From assembly GCF_031426495.1 (NCBI RefSeq), contig NZ_JANPLK010000082.1:67487-131486 (forward strand): 64,000 nucleotides of DNA, given 5' to 3'. The stretch comes from Gemmatimonas sp. (lineage in GTDB: Bacteria > Gemmatimonadota > Gemmatimonadetes > Gemmatimonadales > Gemmatimonadaceae). Under the pieces are notes generated by a model. That model made no database searches, was not told the origin of the DNA, and saw only the letters and a program-made list of their open reading frames with translations. Below, one piece after another: positions 24,481 to 34,383 of the stretch. The first letter of the stretch is position 1. Each line of letters begins with the position of its first letter. A program made the translations under genes and the position numbers.

Positions 24481-25056
24481 ATGACCCTACCTATGTCCCT
24501 GGCACGACCGGTCGTGCGCTCAGCCGTTGCCGGCCTGATGTTGCTCGCCGTGTTCCCTCAGGCGTTGCGTGCGCAGGCGCCGTCGACGGCTGGTGCCGAT
24601 ACGGCTCGAGCGAGGCTTGCCCCGCTCACGTGGCTGGTCGGCGAGTGGAGCGGCCCCGCAACCGTCACCTCGGGTGGGCGGACGTTCACGCTCACCCAAC
24701 GGGAAACGGTTGAAGCCGCCGCGAATGGCACCGTGCTGATGATTCGGGGCCGCGGGAGTATGAAGGACGCCTCGGCGGTGGAACGCGAAGTGTTCCAAGC
24801 GGCCGGCTTGTTGACGTATGACGTGGGCACGCAGCGTTTCACCTGGGTGTCCAGCGGCGGGAGCGGCTACCTCGGCATCACAGAGGCCTCGGTCAACGGC
24901 ACGTCCTTTGTGTGGAAGCTGGCGGACCGCGGGAACGTCCGGTCGAGATTCACCATCACGCAGACGCCTGAAGACGCGTGGTATGAGGTGGGGGAGGAGT
25001 CTACAGACGGCGTGGTCTGGACGCGTACGATCGAGATGCGGCTGACGAAGCGCTGA
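24481..25056 (+). CDS. Secreted lipocalin-like protein of unknown function
   Basis: 191 residues from ATG 24481, preceded by GGAG at 24470-24473 and giving a signal peptide that ends ALRAQ; an upstream ATG at 24445 is possible but would bury the signal. The mature part starts with LTWLVGEWSGPATV, the Trp-containing first strand seen in small lipocalin-like/DUF1579-like beta-barrels, and is rich in beta strands. Such proteins may bind small hydrophobic ligands. Neighbours do not point to a role. Bases 25057-25154 after it hold no gene. Confidence 0.6.
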   Translation: MTLPMSLARPVVRSAVAGLMLLAVFPQALRAQAPSTAGADTARARLAPLTWLVGEWSGPATVTSGGRTFTLTQRETVEAAANGTVLMIRGRGSMKDASAVEREVFQAAGLLTYDVGTQRFTWVSSGGSGYLGITEASVNGTSFVWKLADRGNVRSRFTITQTPEDAWYEVGEESTDGVVWTRTIEMRLTKR

Positions 25057-25154
25057 GGGCGCAGCGCGTTGCGAGCTGCGGTCACTCTGGCGCACCTGGA
25101 AATCCGGCCGCACGTTAGGGTGGATTCCGAGTTCGCCCCTCAACTCCGCCCCTC

Positions 25155-28100
25155 ATGCGTCTCGCCTGCCGACTGCTGCTTGGGTCCGCGTCTGCCGCGG
25201 CCCTCCTCGCCCCGACGCTCCTGTGGGCCCAAGCCCCCGAGCCGGTCAAGTTCGCGCGCTACGCCCACGTCGCGAACGACGGCGCCATCGCATTCACGTA
25301 TCAGGACGACATCTGGTTGGCCGACGCCGACGGGGCCAATCCGCGCCGACTGACGGCACACGTGGCGCGCGATATCATGCCCCGTTTCTCGCCCGACGGA
25401 CGCTGGATCGCGTTTACGAGCAATCGGTTGGGCAACAACGATGTGTACGTGATGCCCGCGTCCGGAGGAGAGCCGAGGCAGCTGACGTGGCATTCCGGCG
25501 ACGACCAGGCGCTGTACTGGACACCCGACGGACGCGAGATCGTGTTCACGAGCGCCCGAGGTGAACATCCGTTCGGGTCCCCGCTGTACCGCGTGACGCT
25601 CGATGGGTCGGTACCGCGCGCGATGTCGATGGATTTTGGTCGTTCCGGCATGATCAAGCAGGATGCCACCAAGATTGCGTTCAATCGCACCCTGCCCAGC
25701 TATTGGCGCAAAGGCTATCGCGGGAACAGCAACGCGGATATCGCGGTGCAGGATCTCAAGAGCGGCGAGATCACCGAGCTGACCGACACCGACGTGAAGG
25801 GGTACCAGTCGGCGGTGCACGACGTGCACCCGATGTGGGGCGCCGACGGCATGATCTACTTCGCGTCGGAACGCGACGGGACCTTCAATATCTGGCGCGT
25901 ACCTCCCACGGGAGGCGCGCCGCAGCAGGTCACGAAGCACAAGGAAGACGGCGTGCAGTTTCCGTCGATCTCGCCGGACGGTCGTCATCTGATCTACGAG
26001 AATGACTTCGAGCTGTGGACGCTCGACGTACCCAGCGGTGTACCGAAGAAGCTGGCGCTTCGGATGGCCTTCGATCCGAAGGAAAATGACATCGACATGA
26101 TGTCGACCACCAACCGTGCCGACGGCTTCGCGCCGTCACCGTCGGGCGACTATCTCGCGGTGGATTTTCACGGCGAGATCATGATCGTGCCCACCGAGTC
26201 TGGGGTGGGTGAGCGCACGCAGGTGACCAGTTCTCCGTGGCGTGAGCGGTCGCAGGTCTACAGCCCGGATGGACGACGCCTCGCCTATATCTCCGACGAA
26301 TCGGGCGACGAGGAAATCTGGATCTATGATCTCGCCACGGCGCAGCGGCGCAAGGTGACCGCGCAAGAGTCGATCAAGGCCGATCTGAGCTGGGCGCCGA
26401 ATTCGCAAAAGCTCGCGTACACCGGAGCCAATCGCTTGTGGGAAGTGGATGCCGCCGGTGGTGCGCCGCGCGAGTTGGCCTTCAACCAAGCCGGCGGATT
26501 CACCATCGGGTCCTGGGCCAGCGATGGTAACGCGCTCAGCTATGTGAAACGCGACGATGATCAGAATGCCGATGTATTCGTGTTCGATATCCGCACGAAG
26601 AAGGAAGTGAACGTGACGCGCAATCCGTTCGCCGACGGGAACGGTATGCTCACGTCGGATGGTCGGCATGTGGTGTTCACGTCGTCGCGCGACGGCGGCG
26701 TGTCACAATTGTTCGTCGTGTCGTTGGCGCGCCTGACCGAAGATCCCAATGATCCGCTCGTGCGCGAACGTCAGCGTCGGGCGGCGGGTGCCGGCGCTGC
26801 TGTCGGTGCCGGCGCGCGCGCTGATCGCGGTGACTCCGCCGCAACGTCGTCAGCGGCGACCGCCGCTGCTCCGGCTGCGGCGCCGATGCGAATCGACGAA
26901 GCGGGCATCGAGCGACGCGCCATGCAGCTCACGCGCGGCACGCTTCCCGTCGGCGCCTTCTTCCTGTCACGTGACGGCCGGACGATCACGTTCACCGTGG
27001 GTGGTGGTGGCGCACCGGGAGGCGGAGGGCAGAACGCCGCTGCGGCAGACGCCGACAACCCGAACGTCGGGCTGTTCAGCATCGCGATCGACGGGCTCAA
27101 TCGCCGACGCATTGCCGGCGGTAGCTATCCCGGGATGACCCCGACCACCGATCGCCGCGCGATCTACTTCCGTCGAGCAGCGCGCTCGGGTGACGGCGAC
27201 GCCGCGGCGGGCGCGGCCTCCGGCACAGAGATCGCCAAGTTGGTCATCGCGACGCCGCAACGCGCCGAGCCGGTCGCGTTCAGCTTCGGTGTGCGGGTCG
27301 ATCGTCGCGCGGAATGGAATCAGCTGTTCGAAGAGTCATGGCGCGTGATGAAGTACCGCTTCTACGACGAGAAGATGCACGGGAAGGATTGGGACGCCAT
27401 CAAGTCGCGCTACAAGCCACTTCTTCGCTACGTCGGCACGAACGAGGATGTGTACGATCTAGCCAACGAGATGATCGGTGAGCTGAACGCGTCGCACACG
27501 GGCGTGAATGGACCGCCGACTCGCGCGATGCCGCGTGTCTACTCCACGCGCTTTCTCGGGGTCGAGCTCGAGCCGACGGATGGAGGCCGATATCGGATCG
27601 GACACATCTACCGTGACGGGCCGGCCGACAAGGAGTGGCTCGGCTTGTCGAAGGGAGACTATGTCCTGTCGATCGACGGGCAGGATGTGAAGTCGGGCGA
27701 CAACTACTGGAAGATTCTCAGCGCGACGGTGAATGAGTACATCCCCGTCAAGGTCGCCAAGTCATCCAGCGGTGAAGGCGCTCGCACCGTTCGCATTGAA
27801 AGCGTGACGTCGTTGTCGAACATCAAGTACGAAGAGTGGGTCGCCAACAATCGCGACGTCGTGGAGAAGGATACCAAGGGCGACATCGCGTACGTGCACA
27901 TTCGTTCCATGGATCAGCCGTCGCTCGTGCGTTTCCGTAACGAGATCGATCGCTTCTCTAACAAGAAGGGCATCATCGTCGACATCCGCTACAATGGCGG
28001 CGGCAATATCGATCAGGAGATCATCGATATTCTCGAACGGCAACCGTATCAGTTCTGGAACCAGCGCACCGGTTCGCGCAGCTGGGGACGCCGGCCGCGT

Positions 28101-28484
28101 CAGGCGATAGCCGGTCCTAAGGTCATGATGATCAACGCGCGGTCCGGCTCCGACAGCGAAGTCACACCGATGGCGTTCCGACAGCTGGGGCTGGGCCGCA
28201 TCGTCGGCAACCCGACCGCCGCGGCGGTGATCGCTACCGGCAGCTACAACCTGATCAACGGTGGCACGATCAGAACACCCGGATCCCTGGTGATCACCTA
28301 CGATCCTACGAAGCCGAACAACTACGGCGTGAACCTCGAGAACCTGGGCGTACCGCCCGACGTCTGGGTAAAGAACTCGCCGATGGACGAAGTGAAGAAG
28401 TACGATCGTGAGCTCAAGACGGCGATCGACGAAGCGATGCGCATGCTCAGGGAGAGTGCGCCGAAAAAGATCACGGGAAACTGA
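25155..28484 (+). CDS. Tricorn-like S41 protease with PD40 beta-propeller and PDZ domain
   Basis: 1109 residues with a signal peptide ending LLWAQ. Residues about 40-560 are TolB/PD40 repeats (MPRFSPDGRWIAFTSNR, FPSISPDGRHLIYEND and others) forming one or two propellers. An Ala/Gly-rich low-complexity linker at about 540-590 is followed by more propeller, a PDZ domain (YVLSIDGQDVKSGDNYW) and the S41 catalytic domain: VDIRYNGGGNID and NARSGSDSE, with Ser-999 the likely nucleophile. Tricorn proteases degrade peptides; the signal peptide here indicates a periplasmic enzyme. Single-gene unit between the lipocalin-like gene and phhA. Confidence 0.9.
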   Translation: MRLACRLLLGSASAAALLAPTLLWAQAPEPVKFARYAHVANDGAIAFTYQDDIWLADADGANPRRLTAHVARDIMPRFSPDGRWIAFTSNRLGNNDVYVMPASGGEPRQLTWHSGDDQALYWTPDGREIVFTSARGEHPFGSPLYRVTLDGSVPRAMSMDFGRSGMIKQDATKIAFNRTLPSYWRKGYRGNSNADIAVQDLKSGEITELTDTDVKGYQSAVHDVHPMWGADGMIYFASERDGTFNIWRVPPTGGAPQQVTKHKEDGVQFPSISPDGRHLIYENDFELWTLDVPSGVPKKLALRMAFDPKENDIDMMSTTNRADGFAPSPSGDYLAVDFHGEIMIVPTESGVGERTQVTSSPWRERSQVYSPDGRRLAYISDESGDEEIWIYDLATAQRRKVTAQESIKADLSWAPNSQKLAYTGANRLWEVDAAGGAPRELAFNQAGGFTIGSWASDGNALSYVKRDDDQNADVFVFDIRTKKEVNVTRNPFADGNGMLTSDGRHVVFTSSRDGGVSQLFVVSLARLTEDPNDPLVRERQRRAAGAGAAVGAGARADRGDSAATSSAATAAAPAAAPMRIDEAGIERRAMQLTRGTLPVGAFFLSRDGRTITFTVGGGGAPGGGGQNAAAADADNPNVGLFSIAIDGLNRRRIAGGSYPGMTPTTDRRAIYFRRAARSGDGDAAAGAASGTEIAKLVIATPQRAEPVAFSFGVRVDRRAEWNQLFEESWRVMKYRFYDEKMHGKDWDAIKSRYKPLLRYVGTNEDVYDLANEMIGELNASHTGVNGPPTRAMPRVYSTRFLGVELEPTDGGRYRIGHIYRDGPADKEWLGLSKGDYVLSIDGQDVKSGDNYWKILSATVNEYIPVKVAKSSSGEGARTVRIESVTSLSNIKYEEWVANNRDVVEKDTKGDIAYVHIRSMDQPSLVRFRNEIDRFSNKKGIIVDIRYNGGGNIDQEIIDILERQPYQFWNQRTGSRSWGRRPRQAIAGPKVMMINARSGSDSEVTPMAFRQLGLGRIVGNPTAAAVIATGSYNLINGGTIRTPGSLVITYDPTKPNNYGVNLENLGVPPDVWVKNSPMDEVKKYDRELKTAIDEAMRMLRESAPKKITGN

Positions 28485-28494
28485 GTACGCGCCT

Positions 28495-29430
28495 CTACCG
28501 CGCCAAGCTCGCCTCGAGGAAGCTCTGGGCGTCCGCCTCACTCATCTGCCGGTAGCCCGGCGTGACGTTGTCCAGCTTGCCTGCCTTCATCCAGGCTTCA
28601 AGCTGACCGACTAACGCATACAGGTGGTCGAAGTCGGTCACAATGAACAGCAACGGCTGATAGTGGTCGATCTCGAAGTGCTGATTGATCACCCACTCCA
28701 ACTGGAGTGGGTGACGCTGCGTGGTGTCACTGTCCACGCAGTGCACGATCTCGCCGTACGATGACAGCAACCCCGAGCCGTACACTTTGATGTCGGTTGG
28801 CGACGTGCCGCGCATGAGGCCGAACTCCACCGTGAACCAGAAAAAGCGCTGCAGGGCATTCTGAATGCTGGTGAGTCGCCGCAACTTCTCCGTGCGATCG
28901 GGTACCGTGCTCACCAACTCGGCGGCGAGATGGGCGCAGGCCCCGAAGCGCACCAATGTCTCAGCGAACGCCGGGTCGGTGTGCATGGGCACGTGACCGG
29001 CAATGTCGTGGAAGATGTCGGGCTCAGGCAGGTAGTCGAGCGACGCGCCATCACGAATCGTGATCGTGGTGGGAAACTCGCGCCGGCTGAGGCAGTCGAA
29101 AAAGTCGAACGCCGGCACGAATCCGCTTACCGCCTTCGCGCGAAAACCGGTGCGCGGCGCCATGAACTTGTTGACGTCTTCCAGCCGCGGCACCTGCGTC
29201 GCGTCGAAGCAGAGCGTATCAAGCCCGTCAAGGAAACGTGGATTGGCGTAGCGCGCCCAACGGTCCTGCATGCGAGCGTACAGCCGGCGCCAGGCGTCGT
29301 GATTGTCCGCGGAATACAGCTCGTAGGGCTGCGTGATGTACATCTCGCCGTTGGCTACGGCATTCTCGATGTACGGCGCCTTGGTGGTCGTGAGCCCCTG
29401 TCCGGCAACGAGCTGCTGCAGCGAATCCAT
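28495..29430 (-). CDS. phhA: Phenylalanine 4-monooxygenase
   Basis: 311 residues, bacterial size. Iron ligands are His-141 and His-146 in FHDIAGHVPM and Glu-202 in FWFTVEFGL. The enzyme uses tetrahydropterin and O2 to turn phenylalanine into tyrosine. The spacing from His-146 to Glu-202 (56 residues) is about 15 longer than in the human enzyme (40), due to an insertion near LVSTVPDRTEKLRRL. No pterin-4a-carbinolamine dehydratase gene is adjacent. The 127 bp upstream (29431-29557) are non-coding as far as I can see and must contain the promoter. Confidence 0.92.
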   Translation of the reverse strand: MDSLQQLVAGQGLTTTKAPYIENAVANGEMYITQPYELYSADNHDAWRRLYARMQDRWARYANPRFLDGLDTLCFDATQVPRLEDVNKFMAPRTGFRAKAVSGFVPAFDFFDCLSRREFPTTITIRDGASLDYLPEPDIFHDIAGHVPMHTDPAFAETLVRFGACAHLAAELVSTVPDRTEKLRRLTSIQNALQRFFWFTVEFGLMRGTSPTDIKVYGSGLLSSYGEIVHCVDSDTTQRHPLQLEWVINQHFEIDHYQPLLFIVTDFDHLYALVGQLEAWMKAGKLDNVTPGYRQMSEADAQSFLEASLAR

Positions 29431-29557
29431 TCCTTGAACCCCACGTGATAGTTCTCAAATGCGCGGATCGCGACCCAGCGAAGCTCGGTATCGCCCTCCA
29501 ACGTAATCGGCCCCACGTCGCAAATGACTTCGGTAAAGTACGGAGGAGGCCGCGACG

Positions 29558-30199
29558 TCAGGGCGTTCCGTCCTTCCACGCTTGTTCGAGCGCACCACGC
29601 AGTACGTCAGGGCTCTGGGCGCCCGAGATGCCATAGCGTCGGTCGAGCACGAAAAACGGCACCCCGGTCACGCCGATCTCTCGTGCGTCCGCCTCGTCCT
29701 CGCGCACGGCGGTGGCATACTCGTCGCCGCTCAACACCGCGCGAGCCGCGACGGCGTCGAGGCCAACCTCGCCAGCGAGCACCACCAGCGTTTCGATATC
29801 GCCCAGCGCGGCACCCTCACCCAGATACGCGGCGAAGAGACGCTCGCCGAGCGCTTCACGCTTGCCGAATGCATCGGCAAAGTGTAACAGTCGGTGGGCA
29901 TCGAACGTGTTGCCGACCTTCACGTCATCGAGCCGGAACGCGAGGCCTTCGCCGGCGGCAGCCTCGGTCATGCGCGCGTTCATTGCCTGCGCATCCGCGA
30001 CCGACATGCCGTACTTGCGCGCGAGCAACTCCGGTTGCGGCATATCATGTTGCCGCGGGGCCCGTGGATCGAGTTCGAAGCTGCGCCACGTCACGGTGAC
30101 CGCTTGGCGGTGCGCGAAGGCTGCCAACGCGGCTTCAAACCTTCGCTTTCCCACGTAGCACCAGGGACAGGCAATATCCGACCAGATTTCGACGAGCAT
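29558..30199 (-). CDS. FrnE-like DsbA-family thiol oxidoreductase
   Basis: 213 residues with no signal peptide, so cytoplasmic. The thioredoxin-fold active site is CPWC (Cys-11 and Cys-14 in WSDIACPWCYVGKRRFE) and the cis-Pro loop is GVTGVPFFVLDRRYGISGA; this combination is typical of the FrnE / 2-hydroxychromene-2-carboxylate-isomerase-like group. It likely catalyses disulphide exchange, perhaps in stress defence. It is separated from phhA by 127 bp and divergent from the PhoD gene. Confidence 0.9.
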   Translation of the reverse strand: MLVEIWSDIACPWCYVGKRRFEAALAAFAHRQAVTVTWRSFELDPRAPRQHDMPQPELLARKYGMSVADAQAMNARMTEAAAGEGLAFRLDDVKVGNTFDAHRLLHFADAFGKREALGERLFAAYLGEGAALGDIETLVVLAGEVGLDAVAARAVLSGDEYATAVREDEADAREIGVTGVPFFVLDRRYGISGAQSPDVLRGALEQAWKDGTP

Positions 30200-30344
30200 C
30201 CGTTACTCCAGGGTGACGATACGGTGCTTCTGTAGCGCGTGACAATTTAGTTGCGGGGGCCGCGCGCCTCCTAGGTGCCGTATCGATTGCAGAGGGCGAT
30301 CTTTCCGGGACTCCAGACCACCCGTACTCATCATCGCCTGCGAC

Positions 30345-31958
30345 ATGTCTGAAACGCCTCTGTCCCGCCGCCGGTTTGTCCAGGGTACGTTGGCGGCGGG
30401 CGCTGCCATACTGGTGCCCGACACCGTACTCTGGACGCCGGCTGATGGCGCACCGTCAATCGTGCCGAGCGCGCGAGAGCGCCCAGTCATGGTGAATGGT
30501 GTGCAGACCGGCGACCCGCTGGCCGATCGCGCGCTATTGTGGTCCCGCACCGATCGTGCGGCGCGACTGCACGTGGAGTGGGACACAAGTGAACGCTTCA
30601 CGAATGTGCGACGCCTGCGTAGTCCTGTGGCGATGGCTGAGTCGGCGTATACCACACACCTCGATCTCACCGGCCTACCCGCTGGTCAGGATATCTGGTA
30701 CCGCGTGCGGTACGAGAGTGAACGAGCGCCCCGCGTGTTCAGTGAGCCCCTCGTGGGGCATCTGCGGACGGCGCCACACGCGTCCGCGCGTGGCGGGCGC
30801 TCGGTGCGCGTGGCGTGGTCGGGAGACATGGTGGGGCAGGGATGGGGCATCGATGAGTCGCGCGGCGGCATTCGCATGTACGACGCGTTGCGACGAGCCG
30901 AGCCCGATGTCTTCGTGCATTCCGGAGACAACATCTACGCCGATCAACCGTTGCTCCCCGAAGTGCCGCTCGACGACGGCACCGTGTGGCGCAACCTCGT
31001 GGTCGATGGCAAGCGCAAGGTGGCCGAGACGCTCGATGAGTATCGCGGCGCATTCGCCTACAATCTGCTCGATGCGAACGCACGACAGTTCGGCGCGAGT
31101 GTGCCGATGATCGCGCAATGGGACGACCACGAGGTTGTCGACAACTGGTTTCACGATCTCGTGCTCGAGAATGATCCACGCTACACCGAAAAGCGGGTTC
31201 GCGTGCTGGCCGAGCGCGCGAAACAGGCGTTCTTCGAGTTTCTGCCGATCCGACGCAATCCCAAAGACGCGGGCCGCGTGTACCGGCAGTTCCGGTATGG
31301 TCAGCTGCTGGAGCTGTTCGTGGTGGATCTGCGCAGCTACCGCGGCGCCAACAGCGGTAATAGGCAACGCAGCGCGTCTGGCGAGACCGCGATCTTCGGT
31401 GCTGAACAACTGGCGTGGCTGTCGCGCGCCATGCGTGAGAGCCGCGCGGTCTGGAAGGTGGTGGCGTGCGACATGCCGATTGGGCTGGTGGTGCCCGATC
31501 GGGTGCGAAATGGCGAACGCCACTTCGAAGCGATCGCCAACAACGATGATGGCACTCCTGCCGGGCGAGAACTGGAAGTGGCCCAGCTGCTGCAGCAGTT
31601 GCAGCACGCCAAGGTGCGGAACGTGGCGTGGATTACGGCCGATGTGCACTACGCGGCCGCGCATCACTACGCGCCGGAGCGCGCCCAGTTCACCCAGTTT
31701 GATGCGTTCTGGGAGTTCGTGGCTGGCCCCATGCATGCCGGAACGTTCGGACCGAATGCTCTCGACGCAACGTTCGGTCCGGACGTGCGCTTCGCCAGTA
31801 CGGCACCGAAGCCCAATCGTCCACCAAGCGACAACCTGCAGTTCTATGGCACGCTCGATGTCGATGCCGCAACGCACGCGCTGACGGCTGGCCTCTGGGA
31901 CGTGACCGGCAAGCGATTGTGGCAGGTGGAGCTACCGGCGGCCGAACGCTCGCGATAG
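30345..31958 (+). CDS. Alkaline phosphatase D-like (PhoD) phosphodiesterase, Tat-exported
   Basis: 537 residues. The N-terminus SRRRFVQGTLAAGAA is a twin-arginine signal, fitting a metal-containing enzyme folded before export. An N-terminal fibronectin-like domain (VNGVQTGDPLADRALLWSRT) precedes the PhoD metal-site motifs VAWSGDMVGQ, FVHSGDNIYAD, QWDDHEVVDNW and WITADVHYAAAHHY. Family members hydrolyse phosphodiesters and monoesters using Fe/Ca. It stands alone: divergent from the FrnE gene (145 bp between) and convergent with the HEAT gene. No Pho box was identified in 30200-30344. Confidence 0.9.
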   Translation: MSETPLSRRRFVQGTLAAGAAILVPDTVLWTPADGAPSIVPSARERPVMVNGVQTGDPLADRALLWSRTDRAARLHVEWDTSERFTNVRRLRSPVAMAESAYTTHLDLTGLPAGQDIWYRVRYESERAPRVFSEPLVGHLRTAPHASARGGRSVRVAWSGDMVGQGWGIDESRGGIRMYDALRRAEPDVFVHSGDNIYADQPLLPEVPLDDGTVWRNLVVDGKRKVAETLDEYRGAFAYNLLDANARQFGASVPMIAQWDDHEVVDNWFHDLVLENDPRYTEKRVRVLAERAKQAFFEFLPIRRNPKDAGRVYRQFRYGQLLELFVVDLRSYRGANSGNRQRSASGETAIFGAEQLAWLSRAMRESRAVWKVVACDMPIGLVVPDRVRNGERHFEAIANNDDGTPAGRELEVAQLLQQLQHAKVRNVAWITADVHYAAAHHYAPERAQFTQFDAFWEFVAGPMHAGTFGPNALDATFGPDVRFASTAPKPNRPPSDNLQFYGTLDVDAATHALTAGLWDVTGKRLWQVELPAAERSR

Positions 31959-31975
31959 TGAGGTCGAATGTGCGC

Positions 31976-33295
31976 TTACGCGGCGGTGCTTTGTTGCCGC
32001 AGCGCGTCGATTCTCGAGCGGGTGGCCGGGGTGTCCATATCCTGGAGCCGTCGCAGGAATGGCTGCACGGCACGCGGTCGATGCTGCGCCAGCAGCTCCA
32101 GTGCGTCGCAGACGATGCCACTATTGCGCGGGCTCGATACCAGTCGGGCACAGAAGCGAACGAGCAACGCGACGGCCATGGGATGCGGGTGCTCTCCGAG
32201 GCATGAAAGCAGGGCTCGCTGCACTAGCGGGTCGACCTCCGTCGTGAGGGCGTCGGAGAAGCACGCGAGGCTCGGGGTATCCGGCGAACGTGCCAGTCCT
32301 GACCACGCGGCCACGCGCACCTGGACGAACGGATCACGGGTGGCCGCCTCGAGGGCAAGTACGGCGACATCGGAGCCGATCGCCGCCAACGCCTGCGTTG
32401 CTGCCAGCCGCACGCGTGCGTCGGCATGCACGAGCAACCGGGCCAGAGCGTCGTCCGCGCCGTGGGCGCGCATCTCACCCAGCAACATCGCGGCGTTGCG
32501 CACCACGTACCACGTGCCGTGATCGAGCGCCCCGATCAGATCTTCGACGCCGTGCTGCAAGCTGGCAATAGCGTCGCAGTACCGACGACGCTCGGCCGGA
32601 TTCGGTGCAGCCGCCAGACGGGAGAGCAGGGCACGAGTGCCGTCGGCTTGCGCCCGGGCGAGTACGATGCCGAGCGGTTGGTCGGGAGCGAACGAGACGC
32701 CGCGCCCCACCAGCGCCGCCATCGCCAACAGTCGCTCTGGCGTAGCCAATTCGGAGAAGGCCGATGTGCTGGCGAGTTCCGCCAGTGTACGCTCGCTCGC
32801 GGCCATGTCGAGCGGCCCATGCGCGTCGTCGCGAGGCGGTTTGCTGTCACCAGCCGCATCATGCCCCTCGTGCTCTCCGAGCAGACGAGCACTGGCCTCA
32901 CCGGTCAACTCCAGCCTGATACGCCAGGCCCCGTGTGCCCCCCACAGCTTGGCGATGGCACCGGTTGCCTCAGGCGGCGGATTGACCAGGAAGGCGAGAA
33001 ACTGCAGCAGCTCGCGCGCGGACGTATCACGGGTCAGCACCGCGCGTCGCACCCCGTGAGCCACCAGAATGTTGCGGAGCAAAGCCGACGTCTCAGGATT
33101 GCAGGGAGCACCGTTGGCGAGAAGCCGTTCGTCTTCCTGCAGCAAGGTGATGTCTTCAACGGCAAGTAAGGTGTCTGCGATATCAAGCAGCTTCCCGAGC
33201 TCCGCACCGGGGGCACCAGCCTCCAAGGCGGCCAGCAGCCGGTCACAGACGCCGGTGATCGCGTGCGCGACAATCCTATCGCCGTTGTCGCTCAT
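31976..33295 (-). CDS. HEAT-repeat protein
   Basis: 439 residues, no signal peptide. The C-terminal half has HEAT-like alpha-hairpins, for example WYVVRNAAMLLGEMRA, VRLAATQALAAIGS and VQVRVAAWSGLARS. The N-terminal half is alpha-helical without a recognised domain. HEAT proteins are scaffolds for protein-protein contact. Its start overlaps the stop of the GAF-GGDEF gene by 4 bp, so the pair is translationally coupled and the two proteins may act in one signalling complex. Specific function unknown. Confidence 0.75.
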   Translation of the reverse strand: MSDNGDRIVAHAITGVCDRLLAALEAGAPGAELGKLLDIADTLLAVEDITLLQEDERLLANGAPCNPETSALLRNILVAHGVRRAVLTRDTSARELLQFLAFLVNPPPEATGAIAKLWGAHGAWRIRLELTGEASARLLGEHEGHDAAGDSKPPRDDAHGPLDMAASERTLAELASTSAFSELATPERLLAMAALVGRGVSFAPDQPLGIVLARAQADGTRALLSRLAAAPNPAERRRYCDAIASLQHGVEDLIGALDHGTWYVVRNAAMLLGEMRAHGADDALARLLVHADARVRLAATQALAAIGSDVAVLALEAATRDPFVQVRVAAWSGLARSPDTPSLACFSDALTTEVDPLVQRALLSCLGEHPHPMAVALLVRFCARLVSSPRNSGIVCDALELLAQHRPRAVQPFLRRLQDMDTPATRSRIDALRQQSTAA

Positions 33296-34383
33296 GCGGC
33301 ACGCCCGGCGTGGCGTTGGCGCTTCTGCCGTACCATCGCATCGTCAGCGCATTGCATCACAGCCGTCAGTGCTTGGGACCGGTCGGGCGACCAACGGGCC
33401 ACACCCACGCTCGCTTCGAGAACGAGTTCTCGTCCGATCTCTGCGTTCAATACGGCCAGCGCGCCATTGATCGCGCTCTCAATGTCCGTGTGCGGCGTGC
33501 CGCGAGGCTCCGCAATCATCAACGTGAATTCGTCGCTACCCCTGCGTGCCACGACGTCGCCGGACTGCACCACGGTGGTGAGCAAGGCGGCGATATCGAT
33601 CAGGGCATGGTCGCCGACGTCGTCTCCGTACTGTGCATTGACGTGGCGAAACCCGTTCAGGGACACCGACACTATGCTGAACGGCGTTCCCCCTTGCAGC
33701 GCGAGGGCGTACCGCGCACGGGAGATGGCGGCGAAACCCCGTCGGTTCAGTAGGCCGGTCAGCGTGTCGCGATCCGCCTGGGCGGTGTATCGAGACTGCT
33801 CCTGCGACAGATCGTGCGACAGGGCGCGCATCTCGATCTCCGCCATGGCGAGCGCCGACAAATCCTCGAGGAGCGCGATCTGTGCAGTGGTCCACTGCAC
33901 GGGTTGGACGTCGATCGCGCACAACGCGCCCAGCGTCTCGCCTTGCTCTGTGCGCAGCGGCACGCCGGCATACGCGACCACCCCGAGGTCCTTGAACGCG
34001 AGGTGGTCGCGTAGCGACGGATGCGACGACGCATCCGGTACCACCAAGGCCTCGTTGCTGGTGACGACGTGCTGGCAGAATGAATGCGAGAGCGTCGTTC
34101 CCCGCTGCGTGCCGGCCCAGCCTCCGAGGCCGGCCAGGCCGGGAAAATGCTGACGCTGATCGTCGACCAGTGACACGAGGGCGATCGGCACACCGAGGAT
34201 GCCGGCGGTCAGCCGGGCCACGCGGTCGAGTACCGGATTGGCGACGCCGCCCAGCAGCCCACTGCGCTCGAGTGCGTGCAGCCGGCGCTTGTCCCGCAAG
34301 GGAGCGTCGTGTGCGTCGGGCATGCCCTCCGCGGCGCTGTCGGGTGACTCAGCGGAGTCGCGGCGGTCGAAGGTCTTCGGCAT
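33292..34383 (-). CDS. GAF-GGDEF protein with degenerate diguanylate cyclase site
   Basis: 363 residues. A GAF domain spans about residues 45-185 (VPIALVSLVDDQRQHF, LGALCAIDVQPVQW) and a GGDEF domain about 200-363 (DTLTGLLNRRGF). The signature is RRGSDEF, residues 280-286, so the second Gly of GGDEF is Ser. The usual metal-binding Asp of the DxD strand is also lost: SLNGFRHVN (residues 241-249) has Ser and Asn in place of Asp. Cyclic-di-GMP synthesis is therefore doubtful; it may be a GTP or c-di-GMP sensor. It is coupled by ATGA overlap to the HEAT-repeat gene. The upstream 34384-34571 is non-coding. Confidence 0.85.
   Translation of the reverse strand: MPKTFDRRDSAESPDSAAEGMPDAHDAPLRDKRRLHALERSGLLGGVANPVLDRVARLTAGILGVPIALVSLVDDQRQHFPGLAGLGGWAGTQRGTTLSHSFCQHVVTSNEALVVPDASSHPSLRDHLAFKDLGVVAYAGVPLRTEQGETLGALCAIDVQPVQWTTAQIALLEDLSALAMAEIEMRALSHDLSQEQSRYTAQADRDTLTGLLNRRGFAAISRARYALALQGGTPFSIVSVSLNGFRHVNAQYGDDVGDHALIDIAALLTTVVQSGDVVARRGSDEFTLMIAEPRGTPHTDIESAINGALAVLNAEIGRELVLEASVGVARWSPDRSQALTAVMQCADDAMVRQKRQRHAGRAA

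Noticed and set aside
29355..29579. Short minus-strand frame between phhA and the FrnE gene, considered as a pterin dehydratase
   Set aside because: It lacks dehydratase motifs (no EHHP-type block) and runs into phhA in another frame.
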